Shown: positions 1 to 8,964 of the stretch, piece by piece
How positions within the stretch are numbered: the first letter of the stretch is position 1
Layout: the number at the start of each line of letters is the position of its first letter
Program-made: the position numbers and the translations under genes
Notes under the pieces: generated by a model
Database searches by the model: none
What the model was told of the DNA's origin: nothing
Seen by the model: the letters and a program-made list of their open reading frames with translations, nothing else
Source: CAIXSC01 sp046349915
GTDB lineage: Bacteria; Planctomycetota; Planctomycetia; Pirellulales; Pirellulaceae
Assembly: GCA_046349915.1 (NCBI GenBank)
Contig: JAXMBL010000006.1
Coordinates: 496,001-560,000 of the forward strand
Reading direction: 5' to 3'
Length of the DNA: 64,000 nt

Positions 1-1288
1 CGTCCTCGCTGGTGCCGCTAGCTAACGACCCCATTTGGAACGAGTCGCCAATGTACTGGGTCTCCAGAAACTCCGCTGGCGACTTCGAGTCGCCTGACGT
101 TGTCGCTTCGTAGCGGGGCTTGCTGGAAAACAATTCGACCGGCTTGGCGAAATCCTTGCGGGCGAGGTTTGCCACGGCGGTTGGAGGACGATAGGCCGAG
201 GTGATGAGATGGACTTCGTCCGACTCCCAATGGCTGTTGTCGATGGGGCAGTCGCCGAAGGCTACCCAAAGCTGATTCGCGGCGCTGCCGCCAAACGGTT
301 GAGCATGGTTGTAGTCGCGTTTGGTTGGACCGTTGAACGCGCCACGGTAGTATTTGACGGCGCCTGCCGCAAAGATCCAATCGAGGCAAGCTTTCGCCAG
401 CGAGCGGACTTCATCGTCTTGAGCGAAGTCATACAAGTTGCACAGAGGCGCCATCGAGTGGCCGTGGTAGTTCTCTGAATCCCACTCGCCCATGCCCACT
501 CGATACAACGTCGCCGCATACCGGCAAATCTCTCCGCGATACTGCTCGGCGACTTCGCGATTCCCCGTCGCTTCCGCGAACAGATAAATTGAAGTGACTC
601 GCATCAAGTAGAGATTCTCGGTTGATCGCACATCAACCCAGCTATTCTTGACATTAGGTCCCCAGCCTTCGCCTGATTTTGTGAATGCGTAGTGGGGGCG
701 GCGAAAAGGGTCGCGTGCGGTCCAGGCCTTGGCGCCCTCGGTCATGCGCCGTCGGTAGGCGGGATCGAGCAGGTCGCCGAAATAGAAGTACTTTCGAGTT
801 TGATGTTTGAGTGTGAAGGCGGCAAAGAAGTCGATCCCTTGAGTGTCGCGATGCCACTCCTTCGCCTGTGCGTCCTCCAGTTGCAAATCCTTGATGGCGT
901 CCTGCCGACCAGCAAGAAGTTGTGCCATCAAGTAGCCGTAGGTGCGCTTTTCGTTCTCGAAATAAGTGTTGCCAGCCGAGACTTTTTGTTTGGACTGTGC
1001 TTCCAGGATGCGACGAGCTCGAGCTTGGAACTCGCGTTCATATCTCTCGTCGACTGGATTCAAGAGTCGCGGATCGATCGGTCTGGCATGATAAATTGGT
1101 TGGCCATCGCGATCGCGAGTGACCATTTTTTCGTAGGTCCAATCGCCCGCGGAGGCTCCTGTCGCGAATGTTGCCATCAGTCCGATCGTGGCAAGCCAGA
1201 ATTGGGCGAAGCGGGCGAGCGGGTGGTTTTTCGTCCGGTCGCTGTGGACACTTGTTGAATTCCCGTCGAGCTTGACACAAGTGCGCAT
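1..1288 (-). CDS. Secreted protein of unknown function, truncated at left edge
   Basis: An uninterrupted minus-strand frame runs from an ATG at 1286-1288 to the window edge, about 429 codons, so the C-terminus is missing. Residues 19-45 form a signal peptide (hydrophobic stretch FWLATIGLMATFATGASA). The mature part is rich in aromatic residues and begins with a WTYEKMVTRDRDG-like segment. It continues through helical stretches such as YFYFGDLLDPAYRRRM and the motif NYHGHSMAPLCNLYDFA, followed by VKYYRGAFNGPTKRDYNH. The helix-loop pattern and His/Tyr/Asn-rich motifs resemble alpha/alpha-toroid enzymes such as polysaccharide lyases, but that is inference and I recognise no named family. No partner gene lies beside it in the window; the next gene (agmatine deiminase) is co-oriented 156 bp upstream of its start. 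Confidence 0.72.
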   Translation of the reverse strand, partial: MRTCVKLDGNSTSVHSDRTKNHPLARFAQFWLATIGLMATFATGASAGDWTYEKMVTRDRDGQPIYHARPIDPRLLNPVDERYEREFQARARRILEAQSKQKVSAGNTYFENEKRTYGYLMAQLLAGRQDAIKDLQLEDAQAKEWHRDTQGIDFFAAFTLKHQTRKYFYFGDLLDPAYRRRMTEGAKAWTARDPFRRPHYAFTKSGEGWGPNVKNSWVDVRSTENLYLMRVTSIYLFAEATGNREVAEQYRGEICRYAATLYRVGMGEWDSENYHGHSMAPLCNLYDFAQDDEVRSLAKACLDWIFAAGAVKYYRGAFNGPTKRDYNHAQPFGGSAANQLWVAFGDCPIDNSHWESDEVHLITSAYRPPTAVANLARKDFAKPVELFSSKPRYEATTSGDSKSPAEFLETQYIGDSFQMGSLASGTSED

Positions 1289-1384
1289 GGCTTGTGCTCC
1301 GAAGAGAGGACTTGAGAGCGGTGAGCGGGCAATCGCTCTTTTACGAACTAAGACCAGCTTTGCCCAAACGTAGAACGGATTGAG

Positions 1385-1410
1385 CCGACGGACTGGATGT
1401 CCGTCGTACG
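1385..1410. repeat. Dispersed palindrome, GACGGACT family, copy 1
   Basis: CGACGGAC and GTCCGTCG form a perfect 8-bp stem around TGGAT, followed by the family's typical GTAC end. It lies in the 156-bp gap between aguA and the truncated gene. Related copies lie at 17616, 25253, 25290, 27564 and 52038. Confidence 0.7.
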
Positions 1411-1444
1411 CTACTGTACTTCGTGGATGTGACAATGCGTTGCG

Positions 1445-2479
1445 CTAGGCGGGCTCCTGCTGCGACAAGCAGTGATACGCTCCGAGACCCCAGACGAGGT
1501 CTCGAGCTGGTAGGCCAATAATGTCGCGACCAGGCAGCAGTCGGCCTAGGATCTCGCGAGCCACTTGGTCGTGTGGATCGTCAAACTGCGGGACGATCAC
1601 CACGCGATTCGCGATGTGGAAGTTGCAGTAACTGCCGGGCATGCGGACTTCCGTATCATCGTGATGATATAACGGCGCCGGCATTGGCAGCGGAATCACT
1701 CGCAAGGGTTGGCCATCCTGGTCAGTCATCGACTGGAGTTCCCAGTAATTCCGCTGCAGCGGTTCGTAGTTCTCGTCGTCTGGGTTGTCTTCCCAGGCAA
1801 CCACCACGGTGCGAGGATCGACGAAGCGGGCCAATTGATCGACGTGGCCATCCGTGTCATCGCCGACCATGTCGCCGCCTGTGAGCCAGAGCACCTTCTT
1901 CGCGCCCAGATAGTCGGCCAGATACTTCTCCATATCCGTTCGACCGAGCTGTGGATTGCGATTGGGATTTAGCAAGCATTGCTCGGTGGTGAGGATAGTA
2001 CCGAGGCCATTGCCGTCGATCGCGCCGCCTTCCAGGATGATGCCTGGTTCGAAGCGACGACGACCTTGCAGGGCGGCGATTCGAGCCGGAACGGCGTTAT
2101 CTTTGTCGAACGGCGGGTACTTGTTGCCCCACGCGTTGTATTGCCAGTCGACCAGCGCCCGCGGAGCTCCCGGCGGTCCCACTAAGAATGTCGGGCCGTG
2201 ATCGCGACACCATGCGTCGTTCGTGGGAATATCATGGAGCGTCACGTTGGGCAGCGATCCAACATACGAGTGGGCTTGTTCCCATACCGCCTCGCCACCT
2301 GCCAGAACGTGAACCGGTTCAGACTGAGCAAGCGTCGCGACGAAACGGGCGAAGATCGGCGGAACCAGATCGAAGGCATCGGGCCAGGAGTTGCGATTGT
2401 GAGGCCACGATAGCCACGTGGCTGCGTGCGGCTCCCACTCGGCGGGCCAGCGGTATCCAAGCTGCGAAGGGGTCGACAT
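1445..2479 (-). CDS. aguA: Agmatine deiminase (AguA; porphyromonas-type peptidyl-arginine deiminase family)
   Basis: A 344-residue guanidino-modifying enzyme that hydrolyses agmatine to N-carbamoylputrescine and ammonia in the cytoplasm. The family signature is clear: GYRWPAEWEPHAATWLSWP near the N-terminus, the substrate-binding segment LEGGAIDGNGLGT, WLTGGDMVGDDTDGHVDQLA with catalytic acid and His residues, and the C-terminal GAYHCLSQQ carrying the nucleophilic Cys337. The open frame extends 13 codons upstream, but the ATG at 2477-2479 gives the usual family N-terminus (MSTPSQLGYRWP). It lies 82 bp downstream of aguB on the same strand, so the two probably form one transcript for putrescine formation. 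A peptidyl-arginine deiminase role is less likely because the length and neighbour match the agmatine enzyme. Confidence 0.93.
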   Translation of the reverse strand: MSTPSQLGYRWPAEWEPHAATWLSWPHNRNSWPDAFDLVPPIFARFVATLAQSEPVHVLAGGEAVWEQAHSYVGSLPNVTLHDIPTNDAWCRDHGPTFLVGPPGAPRALVDWQYNAWGNKYPPFDKDNAVPARIAALQGRRRFEPGIILEGGAIDGNGLGTILTTEQCLLNPNRNPQLGRTDMEKYLADYLGAKKVLWLTGGDMVGDDTDGHVDQLARFVDPRTVVVAWEDNPDDENYEPLQRNYWELQSMTDQDGQPLRVIPLPMPAPLYHHDDTEVRMPGSYCNFHIANRVVIVPQFDDPHDQVAREILGRLLPGRDIIGLPARDLVWGLGAYHCLSQQEPA

Positions 2480-2561
2480 GAAAGTAGATTCCGAGAGGCT
2501 AGCTTCTTGGCCATGCAAGAAACTCTGGCGGTTTCCACGACGGAGATGACAAGTTGTGAGA

Positions 2562-3440
2562 CTAAGGAACGCCGATGTAGCGCTTCAGCAAGCCCTCGTA
2601 GGCGTCGATACGTCGATCGCGCAGGAAGGGCCAATGAGTGCGAGCCGTATCGACGAGCGACAAATCGCAAGGCACGACCAGAATCTCTTCTTGATCGTGT
2701 GAAGCTCGTTGGAGCACGTTCCCATACGGGTCGCTCACGAACGAGGCGCCCCAGAACTGCAACTTCCCTTCGCTGCCCACGCGGTTGGGCGCCGCGACAA
2801 AGACCCCATTGGCGATCGCGTGACTGCGCATCATCGTCTCCCACGCCGCATGTTGGCTCGGACCGTACGTCGCTTTCTCGTCGGGCAGCCAGCCAATGGC
2901 CGTGGGATAAAACAGGATCTCCGCGCCGGCAAGAGCCGTCAAACGAGCGGCCTCGGGAAACCACTGATCCCAACAAACGCAGACGCCGATGCGGCCGAAT
3001 TTGGTTTCGAACGCCTTGAAGCCGAGGTCGCCGGGAATGAAGTAGAACTTCTCGTAGTAAAGCGGATCGTCCGGGATGTGCATCTTGCGGTAGAGGCCGA
3101 GTAGCTTGCCGTCGGCGTCATGCACCGTGGCGGTGTTGTGGTAAACGCCGGCCGCTCGCTTTTCGAATAGGGACCCGACGACGACCACGCCGTGTCGTCG
3201 AGCGGCCTCGCCCAACGCATCGCTCGAAGGCCCCGGAATAGGTTCCGCCTCGGCATACCGAGCGTGGTCTTCGGTTTGGCACGGGTATTGGCCGTGGAAA
3301 AGCTCTTGGAGGCAGATAATCTGAGCGCCTCGGGCGGCCGCTTCGCCAATCCGAGCCACCGCCTTCTCGACGTTTGGCTCCTTTTCCTGGACGCACGTCA
3401 TCTGTACGACTGCCACTTGGACCGGACCAGATTGAGCCAT
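2562..3440 (-). CDS. aguB: N-carbamoylputrescine amidase (AguB), carbon-nitrogen hydrolase family
   Basis: A 292-residue nitrilase-superfamily amidase that converts N-carbamoylputrescine to putrescine, CO2 and ammonia. The Glu-Lys-Cys triad is visible: E46 in CLQELFHGQYPCQ, K119 in GLYRKMHIPDDP and C156 in GVCVCWDQWFPEAARL. The segment PDDPLYYEKFYFIPGD is typical of the N-carbamoylputrescine branch. The longest frame starts 43 codons further upstream, but the ATG at 3438-3440 is preceded by GGAGG at 8-9 bp spacing and gives MAQSGPVQVAVVQM, the normal family start. With aguA directly downstream it completes the agmatine-to-putrescine route; no arginine decarboxylase gene is in this window. The 170-bp gap to the divergent gene at 3611 should hold both promoters. 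Confidence 0.94.
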   Translation of the reverse strand: MAQSGPVQVAVVQMTCVQEKEPNVEKAVARIGEAAARGAQIICLQELFHGQYPCQTEDHARYAEAEPIPGPSSDALGEAARRHGVVVVGSLFEKRAAGVYHNTATVHDADGKLLGLYRKMHIPDDPLYYEKFYFIPGDLGFKAFETKFGRIGVCVCWDQWFPEAARLTALAGAEILFYPTAIGWLPDEKATYGPSQHAAWETMMRSHAIANGVFVAAPNRVGSEGKLQFWGASFVSDPYGNVLQRASHDQEEILVVPCDLSLVDTARTHWPFLRDRRIDAYEGLLKRYIGVP

Positions 3441-3610
3441 CCCAAAAACCTCCGATTTACTGCACATCTCGCTCGCGTTCGACGTTCGCATGAATGGGCA
3501 ACGAGTGTACGACAAAAGGGCCGTTTTCACCACGGGCGGAGCGTTCGCCCGTGCCGGGTGGCCGGGCAACCAGCTATGATAGGCAATAGCCTCCAGGAGA
3601 CCGATTCATC

Positions 3611-6600
3611 ATGAGTTTCACCGACAATCCTCACCGCCCACGCGATGCGCGTTTTTTAGCGCATTTCTCACGTTTTTGCCTTTCACTTTGGGCCGTTGCG
3701 ATCCTTGTCGGCCTGGGTTGGTGGGCTCTTGCGGGAGCGACCGTCCAGGCCGCGCCGCCCGATTTTCAGCGACAAGTGCGGCCGATCCTGGCCCAGTACT
3801 GCTTTAAATGCCATGGCCCGGACGACAAGAGCCGGGAGGCGGCTCTCCGGCTCGATACCCGGGAAGGCGCCATCGCTCGGCTGGAATCGCGAATGCAGGC
3901 CGTCGTGCCGGGGCAACCTGACGCCAGCGAGTTGATTCACCGCATCCACTCGACCGATCCCGATGTCGTGATGCCGCCTCCCGCGACCAAGAAGACGATG
4001 ACGTTGGCCGAAAAGGAGATCTTGAAGCGTTGGATCGAGTCGGGGGCCGAGTACCAACCGCACTGGGCGTTTGTGGCCCCACGTTCCGCGCCGCTGCCCA
4101 TCGTGCGTCAGAGCAACTGGCCGCTCAGTCCCCTCGATACGCTCGTCCTGAAACGACTCGAAGACGAGCAACTCGCCCCTTCGCCGCCCGCGGATCGCTA
4201 CACCTTGGTTCGGCGAGCTTACTTGGATCTGATAGGCGTTCCGCCGACTCCCGAGCAGGCCGATGAATTTGTGAACGATACTCAGCCAGACGCTTACGAG
4301 CGTCTCGTTGATCGTCTGCTTACTTCGCCCTATTACGGGGAGCGTTGGACTCGACGCTGGCTTGACCTTGCTCGCTACGCGGACACCAACGGCTACGAGA
4401 AGGATCGACAACGTTCTATTTGGCCCTATCGTGATTGGGTGATTCGGCAGATGAACGCCGATCTACCCTTTGATCAATTCACGATCGAGCAATTGGCGGG
4501 CGATATGTTGCCTCAGGCGACCATCGACCAACGCATCGCGACCGGTTTTCATCGCAACACGATGATCAACGAGGAAGGCGGCATCGATCCACTCGAGTTC
4601 CGCTTTCACGCCATGGTCGATCGGATGAATACCACGGGGACCGTCTGGCTTGGACTAACGGTAGGTTGCGCTTATTGCCACACGCACAAATTCGATCCGA
4701 TCCAACAAACCGAGTACTACGGTATGTTCGCGATGTTGAACAACGCGGACGAGCCCGAGATCGATGTTCCAGATCCTGGGGTCGAACGACGACGAGCCGA
4801 GTTGGAGCGGCAAATTGCCGCGCTTGAGCGTGAATTGCCGCAACGATTTCCGCCCGCGGGTGAAATACGTTGGGTGAGTTCGCGAGTTGTGAGTGCCAAG
4901 GCTCAGGCTCAGGGAACAAAGCTCGATTCACTGTCCGACGGTTCGCTGCTCGCTGTCGGAGAGGCAGCGCCTGTCGATACCTACACTATCGTCGTCGAGA
5001 CTGATGCGACTGATATCTCGACGATTCGGCTGGAGACGCTGACGCATGAGTCTCTAGGAAGCCAGGGGCCTGGGCGCACTCCTCACGGCAATTTTGTATT
5101 GACCGAGTTCGAGGTGCAGGCGGCTTCGTTGGAAAACCCGCAGAACTCAACGCCAGTCAAAATCTCATCCGCTCGCGCGGATATTGAACAGACAGGTTTT
5201 CCGGTCACGCGCGCCTACGATGGCGACTCGACGACTGGCTGGGCGATCCACGCGGAAGGACAGCCCCTCAACCAAAACCGCACCGCGACTTTTTCACTCG
5301 AAGGACCCATCGGCAAGGCCGGGGGAACTCGATTCACATTCACGCTGCGCCAGCAATTTGGCAAACAGCACACGCTCGGTCGTTTTCGCGTTGGATTGGG
5401 ACAGGTCGCGGGCGATGGACGACCCGAGTCGGTGCGACGGAAGGAGAATCTGGAGCGATCGTTTGCCAGTTGGCTCAAGCAACGCGAAGAGCAGGCGGTT
5501 GCTTGGACCTTGCTGCGCCCGGTATCCGCCACCAGCAATCTGCCGCTGCTCACGATTCAGGATGACCATTCGATATTGTCGAGTGGGGACCAATCCAAGA
5601 GTGATACCTATGAATTGGCATTCGACGATATTCCCGCGGGGATCACGGCGATTCGCATTGAGGCGATGGCTGACGATCGATTGCCCAAGCATGGACCGGG
5701 CCGAGTTTACTACGAAGGTCCGCATGGGGACTTCTTTCTTAGCAACATTGGTCTGGCGTCGCTCGACCCGAAGACAGGCTCGTTGAGTGATCGACCGTTT
5801 TCGCAGGCATCGCACAGCTTTGCGAACGGTGGAAATACGGCGGCGGCGGCGCTCGACGACAACAAGCAGACAGGTTGGTCGATCAATGGCGGTCAAGGTC
5901 GGTCTCACCACGCTGTGTTTAACTTGAAGGAGAAAACTCCCGCGGCAGGCCGGATGGTGTTGAAGATGCTCTTCGAACGCTACTACGCGGCCGGTATGGG
6001 GCGATTCCGAGTTTGGGCGACGACCGATCCACGAGCAGCCGCTTCCGACCTGCCGCTGGAGGTCGAGGCTGCGTTGGCAGTGACAGCAGATCGCCGGACG
6101 CCGGAACAACGCGAGTCGCTGATGCGGCAGTTCTTGGCGGTGGCGCCTGAGTTGGTGAGCCAACGACGAGCCATTGAGGACTTGAAAAAGCAGATCCCCT
6201 CGCTGCCGACGACACTGGTGTTTGTCGAGCGACCTGCGAACAACCCGCGACCCACATTTCGACATCATCGGGGCGAATTCCTGCAACCGAAAGAACAAGT
6301 GCAGCCAGCCGTGTTGTCGATTCTTCCCGGACTTCCGCCGAGTTCGCCGCGCGATCGGCTCGCCTTTGCTCGTTGGTTAGTTGCGCCGGAGAATCCGCTG
6401 GTGGGTCGAGTGACGATGAACCGACAGTGGGCAGCGCTATTCGGCCGCGGTATTGTGCGAACCACTGAGGACTTCGGGTATCAGGGTGAATCGCCAGCGA
6501 ATCAGCCGCTGCTTGACTGGCTCTCGCTCGAGTTCGTGCGTCAGGGATGGTCGATGAAGCGGATGCATCGCGTGATGACCACCAGCGCTACTTATCGACA

Positions 6601-7354
6601 GACATCGCGAGCTTCGTCCGAGTTACTCGCTCGTGACCCACACAATGAGTTACTTGCTCGCGGGCCTCGGGTTCGTTTGGAAGCCGAGTTGGTGCGAGAC
6701 TCGCTGTTGCAGATCAGCGGGCTTTGGTCGACTCGCCTTGGTGGTCCGAGCGTCTTTCCTCCGCAACCCGCCAACGTGACGACCGAAGGGGCTTATGGTC
6801 AATTGGCGTGGCGAACGAGCGAGGGGGGAGATCGATATCGCCGCGGTCTTTACACTTTCACTAAGCGAACAGCGCCTTACGCGATGTTCACGACGTTCGA
6901 TGCTCCCAGTGGGGAAGCTTGCGTCGCGAGACGCGAGATGTCGAATACGCCTCTCCAAGCACTCACTCTGTTGAACGATACCGTATTCATGGAAGGGGCG
7001 CGCGAGTTGGGGCGGCGAGTGGTCGTGGAGGGACCGCCGACCGAGTTTGTGCCAATCGTTCTCGATGGTGCAGGGGCGAGGTTGTTGGCCGACGCGAGCG
7101 TTGAAACGCGAATCGCGACGTATCTGTTCCGACGTTGTCTCACACGGCCGCCGACAGTGGACGAGTTGCGAATGGTTGAGAGTTTCTATCGAGCGCAGCT
7201 CGCTCGTTTCGAAAGCAAGGAACTAGATCCCATTCCTTTGGCTGGTGCTCAACCGGCTGCCAATTTGAGTCCCAACGATGTGGCTCGACGAGCTGCCTGG
7301 GTAGCCACGGCTCGCGTCTTGCTGAACTTGGACGAGACGATTACGAAGCACTAA
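3611..7354 (+). CDS. DUF1549/DUF1553 protein with planctomycete cytochrome c domain
   Basis: A 1247-residue exported protein. A hydrophobic segment at about residues 25-48 (FCLSLWAVAILVGLGWWAL) is a signal peptide or anchor. A planctomycete cytochrome-c domain follows, with the haem motif CFKCHG at about residue 63. Next comes a DUF1549 domain (PLDTLVLKRLEDEQLAPSPP through YYGERWTRRWLDLARYADTN and a second possible haem site, CAYCHTHKFDP). Two related beta-rich inserts lie at about 450-600 and 665-810. The C-terminal part is DUF1553 (LAFARWLVAPENPLVGRVTMNR, FDAPSGEACVARREMSNTPLQ). The function of this family is not established; a link to electron transfer or polysaccharide use is inference. 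AGGAGA lies about 11 bp before the start. It is followed after 59 bp by its usual DUF1501 partner. Confidence 0.9.
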   Translation: MSFTDNPHRPRDARFLAHFSRFCLSLWAVAILVGLGWWALAGATVQAAPPDFQRQVRPILAQYCFKCHGPDDKSREAALRLDTREGAIARLESRMQAVVPGQPDASELIHRIHSTDPDVVMPPPATKKTMTLAEKEILKRWIESGAEYQPHWAFVAPRSAPLPIVRQSNWPLSPLDTLVLKRLEDEQLAPSPPADRYTLVRRAYLDLIGVPPTPEQADEFVNDTQPDAYERLVDRLLTSPYYGERWTRRWLDLARYADTNGYEKDRQRSIWPYRDWVIRQMNADLPFDQFTIEQLAGDMLPQATIDQRIATGFHRNTMINEEGGIDPLEFRFHAMVDRMNTTGTVWLGLTVGCAYCHTHKFDPIQQTEYYGMFAMLNNADEPEIDVPDPGVERRRAELERQIAALERELPQRFPPAGEIRWVSSRVVSAKAQAQGTKLDSLSDGSLLAVGEAAPVDTYTIVVETDATDISTIRLETLTHESLGSQGPGRTPHGNFVLTEFEVQAASLENPQNSTPVKISSARADIEQTGFPVTRAYDGDSTTGWAIHAEGQPLNQNRTATFSLEGPIGKAGGTRFTFTLRQQFGKQHTLGRFRVGLGQVAGDGRPESVRRKENLERSFASWLKQREEQAVAWTLLRPVSATSNLPLLTIQDDHSILSSGDQSKSDTYELAFDDIPAGITAIRIEAMADDRLPKHGPGRVYYEGPHGDFFLSNIGLASLDPKTGSLSDRPFSQASHSFANGGNTAAAALDDNKQTGWSINGGQGRSHHAVFNLKEKTPAAGRMVLKMLFERYYAAGMGRFRVWATTDPRAAASDLPLEVEAALAVTADRRTPEQRESLMRQFLAVAPELVSQRRAIEDLKKQIPSLPTTLVFVERPANNPRPTFRHHRGEFLQPKEQVQPAVLSILPGLPPSSPRDRLAFARWLVAPENPLVGRVTMNRQWAALFGRGIVRTTEDFGYQGESPANQPLLDWLSLEFVRQGWSMKRMHRVMTTSATYRQTSRASSELLARDPHNELLARGPRVRLEAELVRDSLLQISGLWSTRLGGPSVFPPQPANVTTEGAYGQLAWRTSEGGDRYRRGLYTFTKRTAPYAMFTTFDAPSGEACVARREMSNTPLQALTLLNDTVFMEGARELGRRVVVEGPPTEFVPIVLDGAGARLLADASVETRIATYLFRRCLTRPPTVDELRMVESFYRAQLARFESKELDPIPLAGAQPAANLSPNDVARRAAWVATARVLLNLDETITKH

Positions 7355-7413
7355 CGCCGCCGGCGAAGTTGCGGATTGTGAAATAAGCAGCTCGATAGAT
7401 GTGGGGAGACTTA

Positions 7414-8910
7414 ATGATGATGAAGCGACTGAATCAAAGCGAGCCCTTGGTGGCGCGGCGGCACTTTTTTCAGGAGTGCGGCTATGGCCTGGGAAAGGCG
7501 GCGCTCGCTTCTTTACTGACAGGCAGCGTGACGGACTCTGGTGGACTCGGACGCCGAGAAGTTCTGGGAATGGAGAGTGAAGTCGCGAACGGCCAGGCTC
7601 GCGAAAGCCGCAACCCATTGTCGGCTCGCCCTTCCCACTTTCCCGGCAAGGCGAAGCATGTCATTCACTTGTTCATGGCGGGTGCGCCCAGTCAACTCGA
7701 CTTGTTCGATTACAAGCCGAAGCTGGTTGAATTCGAGGGCAAACCGATCCCGCCTGAAGTGATCGGTGGTCAAAGATATGCGTTCATTCGCTCGGACGCG
7801 GCCGTATTGGGCCCACGCTTCAAGTTTGCCAAGCATGGGCAGTGTGGCGCGGAGATTTCGGAGGTGATGCCGAATCTGGCGAAGATCGTGGACGACATCT
7901 GCATCATCAAGTCGACGCACACTTCTCAGTTCAATCACGCGCCAGCCCAGATCTTCTTCAACACAGGATTTCCTCAGCCAGGACGCCCCAGCATCGGCTC
8001 TTGGGTGACCTATGGCATTGGCGCTGAAACGACCAATCTCCCGGCATTTGTCGTGATGTCGACGGGTGCGGGCATCAGCGGCGGGGCGGCGAATTGGTCG
8101 AGTGGGTTTTTGCCGAGCGTGTATTCGGGCGTAAGACTGCGCAACCAAGGCGATCCGATCTTGAACGTGAGTCGGCCCGATGGAGTTGATGAACGACTGC
8201 AACGAGAGTCGCTCGACTTGGTGGGCTCGCTCAACCGCCGGCGACTTGAAGTGGATGGCGATCCCGAAATTGCTACTCGGATCGAAGCGTATGAGATGGC
8301 GTTTCGGTTGCAGACCTCGGCGCCCGATCTGATGAATCTACGCAGTGAGGGCGAAGAGACTCTGAAACTTTATGGATGCGATCCCGACAAGCCTTCGTTT
8401 GCTCGCGCCTGTCTGTTGGCGCGAAGGATGGTCGAACGGGGCGTGCGGTTCATCAACATCTATCACGAAGGATGGGATGCTCATTCAGATGTGGCCGGGA
8501 ATCTGAAGAACAACTGCAGGGCGACCGACCAGGCGGCAGCCGCCTTGGTGCAGGATCTCAAGCAACGCGGTTTATTGGACGAGACGCTGGTGGTGTGGGG
8601 CGGCGAGTTTGGTCGGACGCCCATGGTCGAGACGAATCCAGCCTTGGGACGCAGCTTGGGACGCGACCATCACCCGCAGGCATTCACCACATGGATGGCG
8701 GGCGGGGGGCTTAAGGCGGGCCTGACGATCGGCACGACCGACGAGTTGGGATTCAACGTGATCGACAAGCCTGTCCACGTACATGACATTCAAGCCACGA
8801 TGCTGCATTGCCTCGGGCTGGACCATGAGAAGCTCACCTTCCGCTACTCAGGACGCGACTTCCGGCTCACTGATATCCACGGGCATGTTTTGCACGATTT
8901 GCTCGCATGA
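7414..8910 (+). CDS. DUF1501 family protein, Tat-exported
   Basis: A 498-residue DUF1501 protein, a family distantly related to the alkaline phosphatase/sulfatase fold and almost always paired with DUF1549/1553 genes in planctomycetes. The N-terminus has a twin-arginine signal (ARRHFFQECGYGLGKAAL). Family motifs include HFPGKAKHVIHLFMAGAPSQ, FKFAKHGQCGAEISEVMP, the segment VVWGGEFGRTPM and GRDHHPQAFTTWMAGGGLKAG with candidate metal-binding His/Asp residues. An ATG exists at 7399, but the one at 7414 sits 6 bp after GGGGAG and is preferred. The biochemical role is unknown. It is probably cotranscribed with the preceding cytochrome protein and possibly with the dehydrogenase 54 bp downstream. 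Confidence 0.9.
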   Translation: MMMKRLNQSEPLVARRHFFQECGYGLGKAALASLLTGSVTDSGGLGRREVLGMESEVANGQARESRNPLSARPSHFPGKAKHVIHLFMAGAPSQLDLFDYKPKLVEFEGKPIPPEVIGGQRYAFIRSDAAVLGPRFKFAKHGQCGAEISEVMPNLAKIVDDICIIKSTHTSQFNHAPAQIFFNTGFPQPGRPSIGSWVTYGIGAETTNLPAFVVMSTGAGISGGAANWSSGFLPSVYSGVRLRNQGDPILNVSRPDGVDERLQRESLDLVGSLNRRRLEVDGDPEIATRIEAYEMAFRLQTSAPDLMNLRSEGEETLKLYGCDPDKPSFARACLLARRMVERGVRFINIYHEGWDAHSDVAGNLKNNCRATDQAAAALVQDLKQRGLLDETLVVWGGEFGRTPMVETNPALGRSLGRDHHPQAFTTWMAGGGLKAGLTIGTTDELGFNVIDKPVHVHDIQATMLHCLGLDHEKLTFRYSGRDFRLTDIHGHVLHDLLA

Positions 8911-8964
8911 CGCGCGACAATTGAAGCGAGAGTCAACTTCCGTATTCGCAGAAAGGTCAAAACG

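Noticed and set aside
692..1258. 188-codon plus-strand frame
   Set aside because: It is the antisense shadow of the truncated secreted protein, whose frame has a signal peptide, consistent codon use and continues to the edge.
5294..6298. 334-codon minus-strand frame
   Set aside because: Shadow of the DUF1549/1553 gene; Arg/Ser-rich composition without domains or a ribosome-binding site.
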